Below are positions 33,029 through 41,995 of a stretch of 64,000 nucleotides of DNA, piece by piece. Origin of the DNA: Histomonas meleagridis (taxonomy: Eukaryota > Parabasalia > Tritrichomonadida > Dientamoebidae); assembly GCA_020186115.1 (NCBI GenBank), contig WSYJ01000138.1:806001-870000 (forward strand), read 5' to 3'. Under the pieces are notes generated by a model, which was given only the letters and a program-made list of their open reading frames with translations, did not search any database and was not told the DNA's origin. Position numbers and translations under genes: made by a program. Position 1 is the first letter of the stretch. The number at the start of each line of letters is the position of its first letter.

Positions 33029-33780
33029 ATATGATTGTATAAATTAATATAAACTTGAGTGTTTTTGTTTGAGTTAATGTGAATCAACGCTTTGAGAGAT
33101 ACCATAAAACGTTCATCTTTGGGGTATGGAAAAATTTGAAATGTGCAATGTTTTTCCATGTAAAAATATTCTCATAAAAAATAGAACTTAGTGAACATTA
33201 ATTTCGTTTTATGGAACTCTTAATATTTACAGCAAACCCTATTATAGATTCACATAAATTATCAAAATAATTTATATTTAAAAATCAATTGATATTGCTT
33301 TACTGAATTGCAGTATAAAAGTGCAAAATTCTTAATCAATAGACGATATTCAATTCGTTGGCATAAAAATACTAATAGAAAATATTCATTACTATTGATT
33401 CGTATGACACTTTTTTGCCCTGAGATCACGACAATTGAAAATTTGATGAAAATGGAAAAATAGTTTTCATTCATAAATAATCGGAGCAAAATGACATTCG
33501 ACGATGACATGAATATTTTGACACTCTACATAAAGAAATTGTATTAACACATAATTATTTGAATGCATTCAAATATATTTTACAACCAAAATTATTCAAT
33601 GAGTATTCATTTGTGACGAGGCGATTCAATTTAAAAATATGAAATTGAATGAAAAATTATTGCTGTAACATTTTTGCCCTATATCGGTACGGTTAGTTAT
33701 GAAAAAGTGGATATAATCCATTCAAAAAGTCGGGCACTTTTTTGCCCTGGATTTACGATAAGCCATTTTTCTAGGTACTC
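33029..33780. repeat. Intergenic with three TTTTTGCCCT words
   Basis: ACTTTTTTGCCCT or ATTTTTGCCCT occurs near 33,409, 33,672 and 33,735; at the last site GGGCACTTTTTTGCCC forms a short inverted repeat. No gene was seen. Confidence 0.4.
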
Positions 33781-34372
33781 TAATAGGAATTCTTAAAAAA
33801 ATTCTTTACAATAACTTCTTTAGATGAAGTAATAGCACTAAAATCACAATAAATTCTCGGAACCATTGGATCGTGATTACGAATTTTTTTCATAATCGCA
33901 AAACAATCATTTAATGCTTTAGCTTCATCGGATAGTGAATTGTAATACATAAACCATTCATACCTAGCATTATGAACATCTTGAATTTTATCTGTGTTTA
34001 GATAGACTCTATACTGATCCAAAGCATCTGCCGAGCACTTATATCCGACATAATACTCTTTAAATAATTAGCCTGTTTGTGATGGTACAATTATCTGAAC
34101 TTCTTGTTCTAAAGTAATATTAAAGTAATATGACTATTATCTAAATCAATAATTTTAAAACCATCTGTGAATATGTCGACATAAGTTGTGTCACCTCCGT
34201 TAATGTCTTCAACATTTTTGTTCGAAGTAGCTGTAGTGTATTTAATATTGCAGGGAATAATTTAGAAAGCTTTCACAGCTTCATCAACAGCATTATACCA
34301 GTCTCGTAAATTTTCAGACATTGCATCAATCACGTTTGGTTGTTGATTCTGTGACGCAAACATTCCTAAGTA
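33781..34372 (-). pseudogene. Maverick major capsid protein, copy C (N-terminal third)
   Basis: The minus strand starts with a short in-frame MFASQNQQPNVIDAMS at ~34,363, then matches copy B base for base from 34,299 down to about 33,793 (sum of paired coordinates 53,388, no indel at the points checked), including stops. It breaks off at 33,780 after SKEVIVKNF. Confidence 0.75.
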
Positions 34373-34384
34373 ATAAAAAAATGA

Positions 34385-34610
34385 AATTGTCATGTATGTT
34401 TTATCAGTTATTAGCCATTACTTCTTGTTTACTTATCATATCAAAAAAATCTCCAAGATTGTCATAAAGTCCTTGTAAACATTCTAAATCATATATAAAT
34501 GGATCATTTGATGCAGCATACTGATATTTGTGATTTTTCGCATATAATTCATTTAGTATTGGTGGAGAACTGATTACATTCCTGTCAGTTATATACCTCG
34601 TATACGAGCA
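34385..34610 (-). pseudogene. Coiled-coil Maverick gene, C-terminal tail, copy 4
   Basis: The minus frame reads LNELYAKNHKYQYAASNDPF then LECLQGLYDNLGDFFDMISK and stops just before capsid copy C, the same order as in copies A and E. Confidence 0.6.
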
Positions 34611-35462
34611 AATAGACCTGGTGAAATGAGTAATCTTGAAAAAGAATATTTTGGGAAAAAATAGATGGAGAAATGTTTTGTTGATAGATTTAGTTGTAGA
34701 TAAAGTGAATTGTTTATTAATTGATTGTTAGTAGATTACTTAATGCGTAGCGGAGCAGCTTGTCTGCGATTATTAACGACTTCATTATGATTACTTCTTT
34801 ATACTGATTACTTCTTTATTATATTTATCCTTTATTATGATTCTATCTTTATCATATTTACTTCTTCGATTTTGACTCCATTTCTATTATTTTTTTTGAC
34901 TAACCCCTGCAAGAAATTATAAACATTTCAATGCTTCCTTTATTTGCACACTCACTTTTGCTTTACATGAATTCATCCAAACTCACAGTTGTTGATGGGT
35001 GTGCTGCTCCCCTACCTCCAACACAAAAGAAGAAAAGAAAGATGAAGAAGAATTTATTGAGTTGGCATGTGATTTTGATGATCTCTTCGATCGAATAAAA
35101 AATGAATTATTCAAAATTGTGTTTTTTATTCTCAGTAGTTGGTGATATTTGCATTAAAGGTAAGTAATATATTTTCGAAAATTGAAATGAATATAAAGAA
35201 TCCCTAATTTAGTGCCTAACTCTATTTTTTGATGGAACCTTGAATAAGATTTTAAGAAAATATATCAAGGATGCATTTTATCACCGAAGACATCTTTTTT
35301 ATAAAAAAAACTTGGAAGATCATTCATCGGAAAAAACCTCAAATAAACTATGTAAATATTGATTCACTTTAATTCAAAATATTAATTGAGATAATTCATT
35401 CCAAAATTGGTATTTCCATTTCACATGATATTTCATTGGCATAACGTATTTTCTGCACAACA
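34611..35462. other. Intergenic with T-rich repeats and a weak ORF remnant
   Basis: At 34,770-34,885 GATTACTTCTTTAT-like words repeat. At about 34,970-35,145 two plus frames give a coherent peptide split by a frameshift (LTVVDGCAAPLPPTQKKK; DEEEFIELACDFDDLFDRIK), possibly a broken small gene of unknown type. Confidence 0.35.
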
Positions 35463-36860
35463 ATGAGCAGAATACAAACAACGAAGAACACGAAAAGGAT
35501 TCAGCCCACTGTCATATCACCACGAAGCTCACAAAAGCCCGTGAAAAAGTTATCACGCAAAGACATTGATAGTTCAAGTCATCGTTTATCTCGTGTTCCC
35601 CAAAAATTTGCGCCAAACAAAGCAGTTCAACGTGAAAACGCCGAATCGTTTGCCGAAAAGTATTTTCGTGAAAATCCAGATGCCAAAGATTCCACACAAC
35701 CAGATGAAAAACTCAAAGCAATTGAAGAAAAGCTTGAACAAGAAGACGTTGAGCAACCAGAGAAGTTCAAACTTCTTGTTCAGCAAAAAGCGTTACGATT
35801 TATAATCTATGGGGAAAATTCCGTTCAAGCGCTTCGTTCGTATACTGCTCTTGGCGTTTTCTACAACCAAAACTACAGGCCAAACTCCGCATTACGCCAT
35901 CTTTCGAAAGCGCATCAACTTGAAGAGATGGTTGAAATTGAAGAAGAAGAATCGATTGTTATTGCAGTTGAAACAGCCATAGCGCATCTTGCATTACGTA
36001 ATAACCAGCAAAGTAACTCTATTAAGCGCGCTAACCTTGCGGAGAGAGCTATTTCCAAATACAAAGATTGCGACATCGAAAATCCAATGCTTCGTTATAA
36101 AAGAGATATATCTAAAGCCCGAATATATGCAACGCGCGGACATTTCGATGATGCGATTAACTCATATGAAGAAGCATGGAATGCACTTGATGAAGCAAAT
36201 AATGGAGAAGAGAAAGAAGAAACTGCGCAATTGTTCGAGGAATTGAGCGAAGCATGTGAATTTGCTGAAAAGATGAAAAAGGCAAAAGAAAATTATAAAA
36301 GAGCTTCTGAGATATATGAAAACCTTGGAATGGATCAATATGCTGATGATCTTAAACAGAAATATGAAAATATTGAAGATGTTGAAGAAGAAGATTCAAG
36401 TGAAAGTGAAGATAGTTCAACTTCTTATTCAGATAATAGTAACAATAATAATGAGTATGATGATAAAAGCGATTCAAACAAAGAAAATTATCATTCAAGT
36501 GATAATAAAAGTATTAAAAGTGATTCAAATAAAGATGAAAATGAAAATAGTGAATCGAATAAAGATGAAAATAAAAGTAATGAATCAAATGATGATAAAA
36601 AAAGTGAAAGTTCAAGTAAATCAAGTTCATCATCAAAGAAAGAAAAAAATGATGAACAAAATAGTGAAAAAAGTATATCAAGTGATACAAATAATAAAAT
36701 GGAAAATGAACAGAATGAAGAATTATCAGATAATGATCATCAACAAAGTAATAAATCAGATGAAAATGAACAGAGTGATAAATCAGAAAAAGATACAAGC
36801 GAAAAATCAAATTCTGATGATACAGATCACTTTGAAGATGAAGAATTTGATGAATTTTAA
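35463..36860 (+). CDS. TPR-like protein with acidic Ser/Asp/Asn-rich tail
   Basis: 465 codons from ATG. Residues 1-70 are basic and disordered; 80-310 are helical pairs with TPR-like spacing (ALRSYTALGVFYNQNYRPNS; ISKARIYATRGHFDDAINSY; ELSEACEFAEKMKKAKENYK). From ~315 to the end the protein is low-complexity S/E/D/N/K. The YG....ALRSY..L...Y motif recalls TTC23-like ciliary TPR proteins, but this is not firm. The acidic tail is encoded by A-rich near-repetitive DNA. A scaffold role is likely; partners unknown. Confidence 0.7.
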   Translation: MSRIQTTKNTKRIQPTVISPRSSQKPVKKLSRKDIDSSSHRLSRVPQKFAPNKAVQRENAESFAEKYFRENPDAKDSTQPDEKLKAIEEKLEQEDVEQPEKFKLLVQQKALRFIIYGENSVQALRSYTALGVFYNQNYRPNSALRHLSKAHQLEEMVEIEEEESIVIAVETAIAHLALRNNQQSNSIKRANLAERAISKYKDCDIENPMLRYKRDISKARIYATRGHFDDAINSYEEAWNALDEANNGEEKEETAQLFEELSEACEFAEKMKKAKENYKRASEIYENLGMDQYADDLKQKYENIEDVEEEDSSESEDSSTSYSDNSNNNNEYDDKSDSNKENYHSSDNKSIKSDSNKDENENSESNKDENKSNESNDDKKSESSSKSSSSSKKEKNDEQNSEKSISSDTNNKMENEQNEELSDNDHQQSNKSDENEQSDKSEKDTSEKSNSDDTDHFEDEEFDEF

Positions 36861-36932
36861 AAATATTTAAATGAATAAATTTATAAATTTGTCGTAAAAG
36901 AAATTTTTTGTTTATGCTGACGATCGAAATTA

Positions 36933-36947
36933 ATTCAAAAAGTTGTT
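36933..36947 (+). promoter_or_regulatory. Candidate promoter word ATTCAAAAAGTTGTT
   Basis: A 15-base identity with 47,671-47,685. It sits 23 bases before the hydrolase ATG, as the other sits 32 bases before the SEC23 ATG. Role inferred from position and recurrence. Confidence 0.4.
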
Positions 36948-36970
36948 GGCTCTAAAAAGTGCTAATTTTC

Positions 36971-37537
36971 ATGCCTAAAGTTTTAATCTTTCTACACGGG
37001 AAAAATGGATTTGGAACAAATGTATGGTTCAAAACTGCAATACCTGTTGCAGAATCTATGGGGGCTGAAGTCATTTCTCCTTCTTTTCCAAATCCTAAAG
37101 ATCCTAAATATGATGAATGGGAAAGCATGCTTTTGCCAATATTAAAAGAAAATTGGGAAGGAAATGAATTATATTTTGTAACCCACTCAATGGGAGGATA
37201 TTTTCTCCTTAGATTTCTTGGAAACTTTGCAAATGAAGAATGGGTAACTACAATCAAAGGAGTTATTTTAGTAGGATCTTCGTCAACAAAACGACCAGAA
37301 TACATGCAATTTTACGATGAAGATATTAAATGGGATAATGTTCATTCTTTACCAATTCAATTTGTACTTATGTATAGTAAAGATGATCCAATAATCAAAG
37401 AAGAACATCAAATATTGATCAAGCAAAAACTTGGTGACAAACCTAACTTCGAATATCACGAGTTAGATGGATATGGTCACTTTATGGGAAAAGAATATCA
37501 AGAAATTAATTATGCAATTCGAGAAATGCTTAAATAA
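36971..37537 (+). CDS. RBBP9/YdeN-like serine alpha/beta hydrolase
   Basis: 188 codons from the first ATG (36,971; a GTG four codons upstream was not used). HG at residues 9-10 forms the start of the oxyanion region. The nucleophile elbow is THSMGG with Ser73, the acid is in SKDDP (Asp138/139), and His170 lies in DGYGHF near the end. Length and motif spacing fit the RBBP9/YdeN single-domain hydrolases. Substrate is unknown; family members act on small esters or amides. The catalytic triad is complete, so it is probably active. Confidence 0.85.
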   Translation: MPKVLIFLHGKNGFGTNVWFKTAIPVAESMGAEVISPSFPNPKDPKYDEWESMLLPILKENWEGNELYFVTHSMGGYFLLRFLGNFANEEWVTTIKGVILVGSSSTKRPEYMQFYDEDIKWDNVHSLPIQFVLMYSKDDPIIKEEHQILIKQKLGDKPNFEYHELDGYGHFMGKEYQEINYAIREMLK

Positions 37538-37853
37538 AATGTTTAATTTTTTTCTTCTTAATAATTTAATTAAATATGTGAAAAGTTCTAAAATTTCATA
37601 GCTTAATTAATTAATCCAAATCATCAAAGGAAACATTGTTTATTCTTAAAAGAAATTCATTTTTAGGGTATATCAAAATTTACAAATGAAAAATATATGA
37701 GAGAATGATAGATAAAAAAAAATGTGCACGCACTTCGTTATGTTGCACTAAAAACAATTCTTAAAATTATGTTTAATACAAGTTCTGTATGCCCGTGTGT
37801 TGATGCACTTTTCCGTATGGAACGGGAATGCACATCAAAAAAGAAACTGGAGT
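37538..37853. other. Intergenic, nothing firm
   Basis: AT-rich; contains ATGCACTTTTCC at about 37,803, a possible leader element. An upstream ATG at 37,803 is in frame with the next gene. Confidence 0.35.
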
Positions 37854-38504
37854 ATGACTGAAAACGAAGAAGTAAACAATTTCGACGGGATTCCATTAGC
37901 TGAAATTGGTGAAGCTATTTTTGGAGTATATTTGCAAAAAGGATCTTCAGCTATAATTAAGGATATTCCTGAAAAAAAAGAAACATCAGAAATATTACTT
38001 AATGACATTACAGATTTGATATGTGAAGACTGTGAAAAGTGTGATGACAAATGGGCGAACGAATTAACAGATAAAATTCAAAATTTAAATGGAAATGATT
38101 TAAAATCGAATGGAAAACTGATATGTATTTCCCTTATCGAAATCATCAGAAGCTTACATCAGAAAATTAGTGAAACAAAGAATAATAACTCGGGTTTTCA
38201 TTTGCCAATAAATGAAGGCATAATACCTTTTGATATTGGCCTGAATTTACTTAAATGTTCATCTGATTCCGAAATAAATGATTATGACAAGAGTACTAAG
38301 GCATTATTGGATTTTGCTTCGGAACAATCTCGAAATGAAATTAATGAAATTGAACTTAATACAAAAATTATGAACGAAAGATTTTTAAAATCTGCCAGGA
38401 AAACAAAAAAACTGATTGAAGAAATGAAAATGAGCAAAGAAAATTTGATAAGAGAAGATACAATTCCAAAATCAAATTCTTTTGTTTCCAAAATGGAACT
38501 ATAA
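37854..38504 (+). CDS. Unrecognised helical protein, 216 aa
   Basis: The start was placed at ATG 37,854 (MTENEEVNNFDGIPL); an in-frame ATG at 37,803 would add 17 residues of unlikely composition. Residues 10-60 contain LAEIGEAIFGVYLQKGSSAI, 60-80 hold CEDCEKCDD, 100-125 a hydrophobic helix, and 160-216 a charged coiled coil ending NSFVSKMEL. No family was recognised. The Cys pattern is too sparse for a zinc site to be claimed. Confidence 0.7.
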   Translation: MTENEEVNNFDGIPLAEIGEAIFGVYLQKGSSAIIKDIPEKKETSEILLNDITDLICEDCEKCDDKWANELTDKIQNLNGNDLKSNGKLICISLIEIIRSLHQKISETKNNNSGFHLPINEGIIPFDIGLNLLKCSSDSEINDYDKSTKALLDFASEQSRNEINEIELNTKIMNERFLKSARKTKKLIEEMKMSKENLIREDTIPKSNSFVSKMEL

Positions 38505-39392
38505 AAACCTTTGTAAAATAACACTCCAAATTTATTAAAATATTTTTTGTTATCTTTTAATGAGTGGATTTTTTGTGAATTTGCATTTTTGTGGAAACAA
38601 CTTCAAAAACGTTTTTGTTTTGAGACCCCCTAAATACGATTAAATTTTACACAATATCAAGCGGGTTTTCCATTCTTTTATCAACTAATGAGTGAATTCG
38701 ATTTTCTGTAAACTTGTGAACAAAATGTAAACCAATGAAAATTTGAATGTTTGACTCTACAATTCCTTTTGTTCCCGAAGTTTGGTGAAAAAAAGAAAAG
38801 AAGAAAGCAACATAAAATTATAAATGTACTAAAATGATTGGAAAATAAAATAATAAATTTTGTCATCAATATGAAGCTGTTATGCCTCATTTTATTTCAT
38901 TTCATGAAAGAAAAATATTCTATACGAAATCGAAATGAATGGAAGACCATTTTGTCAATTAAGTAATATAATATTTAATAAAATTGATTAATTTCGGTGA
39001 TCACCAACAAGTTTATTAAATAAATATATTAACTTAAATGGCGATCAAATGATATACATATCGTTTATACCAAAAAAGTATCTGTTAAATATCATAGCCA
39101 TAACATTGTATCATATTTAGAAAAAGCTTGTATGAAAATTAAAAATGAGATTAATAAACCAATAAAAATTGAAAAATGTTTCAATCAAATATAACAAAGG
39201 ATCGTGTTTTCAATATTAATGTTTTAGAATAAATTAATAGAATTCATGTTATCATAAATAGAAATGTTTTTTAATTGAAATCATTTTGAAACGCAAAAAA
39301 TTTATTTTGAAGAGTGAGAAATACTCTAAAAACAATATTTACTGTTTATTCTATTAAAATTTATATATATGCAACATATTTATGTTATAATA
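38505..39392. other. Intergenic, nothing recognised
   Basis: AT-rich flank of the mariner element, with a CCCCCT patch at about 38,624. No gene was seen. Confidence 0.4.
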
Positions 39393-40667
39393 GGGGGTCC
39401 CACTTTTTCGTAGAATCTCAATGCATAAAAGAAAACAGTAAAATCACGACGTTATATCAAATAATTTTTGAATGAATTATCTTTAAAATGCTATAAATAT
39501 TATTTAATTATTTTTATTATATATTGAGAAAATGTGTTTTTAAATTTAGTACGAAGACCGTTGAGGGTAAAAAAAAATATTAGTCAAAGGATATCATCAT
39601 TAATCTATACAAACAAGGGTGCAATCATCAACAAATTTCAGACATATATAAAATGAAGTTTGGTGAGAGTGCCTACAAGTCATCCACAATATATATATGG
39701 ATGAAAGAAGCGAAGTTCAATCTCCCACTTGCAAATTGTCGTCTCGATGAAGAAGAAGATAAAAATACCATAGACGAACAACTTTTATTAAGAATTCAGC
39801 AAATATTAGAAGATAAGCCTTTTTCATCAATACGAAGTATTGCATCAGTTCTTAACACACCCAAATGCACAATTCATCGCTACATGACAGTACATCTTAA
39901 GCTAGTATATAGGCATACACGTTGGCTTACCCACTTTTTAAATATTGATCAAAAAAATGTAAGAATCCAAAAGTGCAAAAAACTTTTAAGCATAATCAAT
40001 TCATGCAATCGCAATTCTTTCGATAACCTTATAACAGGGGATCAATCGTGGTTTTTATATATATATATCAAAATTAATTCTGAAAGGAGAAACCAATTAA
40101 AGACAATTTTGATATTAATATTTCAAAAATTATGTTCACAATAATTTGGGATGTTTGGGGATTTCACATCGTAAACATGACTCCAAATGGTACTTCATAT
40201 TATGACCAATATTTCATTGATGATATTATGGTGCCATTGAATGAAAAAAGTAATATAATCTGGCCAGGGAGGGTAAAACATAAAATATGGCTCCATCTCG
40301 ATAATCGTGAAGTTAACAATTCTCGACGTACAAAAACTTTTATCAACAAATCTCCATATAAAATAACCCCTCACCCATCTCATTCCCCAGATATTGCCCC
40401 ATCCAACTTCTTCTTATTTGGGTATGTAAAAGAAAAGCTCAAAGGGCATTCATTCGATACCCCAGATAATCTTTTCGAAGCGATACCGAAATTTCAACTC
40501 AAATTTCACACGAAACTTTGATTCAAGTTGTTAAAGAATGGGAGATAAGATGCAACTGGATAATTGAGCACAATGGTGAATATTTTCATGCTGAATAAAA
40601 TAATGATAATTAACGATTATTTTAATATTGTTTATTCATTGAGATTCTACGATAATGTGGGACATAC
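39393..40667 (+). mobile_element. Mariner transposon, complete ends, 1,275 bp
   Basis: The left end GGGGGTCCCAC...TCGTAGAATCTCAATG and the right end (reverse complement GTATGTCCCAC...TCGTAGAATCTCAATG) form ~30-base terminal inverted repeats with a few mismatches. TA dinucleotides flank both sides (39,391-39,392 and 40,668-40,669), as expected for mariner target duplication. Size is typical of the family. Confidence 0.9.
39590..40610 (+). pseudogene. Mariner transposase, frameshifted, third catalytic Asp replaced
   Basis: The helix-turn-helix region (DIIINLYKQGCNHQQISDIY; FSSIRSIASVLNTPKCTIHR) and first catalytic motif TGDQSWF are in one frame to about 40,095. The rest (from ~40,130, WDVWGFHIVNMTP) is in another, so there is an indel between. 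The second Asp is in WLHLDNR. In the third motif HSPDIAPSNFFLF the residue 35 positions after that Asp, normally Asp (APSD), is Asn. It is therefore inactive twice over. Confidence 0.9.
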
Positions 40668-40689
40668 TATAATATTCTTATTATGAGGA

Positions 40690-41286
40690 TAAGCATTTTC
40701 TATTCATATAATGATGTTTATCTATAAAATTATAGTTACATTCAGTGTATTTATTATTATGATAATTTAGAACCAAACATCGGAGAAACTATGTTTTCAT
40801 CAGTTAATGTTATGATTATTTAACATATGAATAAACAACATTTGATATATTTTCAGTCAATCATGTATATAATGCAGATGTTTGTGCATAATTTCCAACA
40901 AAATCATTATCAATTTCAAATTCTATTACACTCACAATATATAATTCATTTACAATATCACTTCATAGTGGTTTGGCTTTCACTTTCATTCTTAACTATT
41001 TATGAAATACAAAGAAATAATTTTCATTATATTTAAGTGATTCAACGATTTCATATCTTGAAACAGAATTTTTTTTCATTAAGCAATTGTCATTTACACT
41101 TCATTTTTTTTTATATTCCGGAATAAAACAACAGGTAATAATTTCAATGAAAATATAGAAGAAAATAAGAATAGTAATGATAAATAAACCACAAATACAT
41201 TTACAACAGGAAAGTCTATGTCTGGCATCCAAGAAGATCCTTTTGCAGAAGATTTTCAAAAAGATAAATTTATTGAACAAACATAA
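40690..41286 (+). pseudogene. Remnant of a surface protein with DPFAxDF cytoplasmic tail
   Basis: At 41,130-41,286 the plus frame reads NNFNENIEENKNSND, a TAA, TTNTFTTGKSMSGIQED and ends DPFAEDFQKDKFIEQT. The end matches the tail of the surface protein at 32,150-32,208 (DPFANDFKDTKFVNQI). Upstream sequence is Ser/Ile/Phe-rich with stops. Only the tail is trustworthy. Confidence 0.5.
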
Positions 41287-41995
41287 ATTTACTTGTTATG
41301 AAACATATCAATAAAAATAATAAATTCGATATTAAAGCTACTTTTCATCATTTCATATCTTATTTTTAAACATATATTTATTATTTAAGTCATAGAGTGA
41401 ATGTGTTTAATATTTCATTAGTAAGATTTAAATAACCAAACTTACATGTTTATGTGTCTTGTTGCTCTCCGAGTTGAATAATCAAATCTTTGGCTTAATT
41501 CCTTAATTCCAAAGATAAATTAATAATTTATGATATCATAAATCAAATTTAAAATCGGGATTCTTAAATTTATATCAACATAAGTCGTTGTATTATAATT
41601 GTTGTTTGATCAATATTTAATCAAAATTATAATAAACTAATAAATAAAATATTGTTATCTTTATTATGAAATTGAGTGTTTATATCCAAAAATGCATTTT
41701 TAACATTAAAGATTAATTCGAAGTCTATTTTCAAAATTATAAAAGATACATCAAAGAGAATGCTATTCGTATTATGCTTGCAATGTGAAAAAATTGTTAC
41801 CATTTTTTTCTTAAATTTATAATTATTTTAATAAAAAAGTAAATTGATGAGAAATGGCATATATTTGATTTTTTAAAAATATTTTCAGATAATATAAATT
41901 TATATATAATTTTTTTATTGATAATTAAATTTATAACTATTGCAACATTAAAGGAAGTTAAAGATGGAATTAACCAAAAAAGCTTCAAAAAAACT
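41287..41995. other. Intergenic, nothing recognised
   Basis: AT-rich 3' flank of the ankyrin gene; no supported frame. Confidence 0.4.

Noticed and set aside
36316-36870. 184-codon ORF overlapping the TPR protein tail
   Set aside because: Met/Lys/Ile-rich translation of the acidic low-complexity region in another frame.
36959-36970. GTG start for the RBBP9-like hydrolase (and similar TTG/GTG starts elsewhere)
   Set aside because: Nuclear protein genes of eukaryotes normally start at ATG; the first in-frame ATG gives family-typical N-termini in each case.
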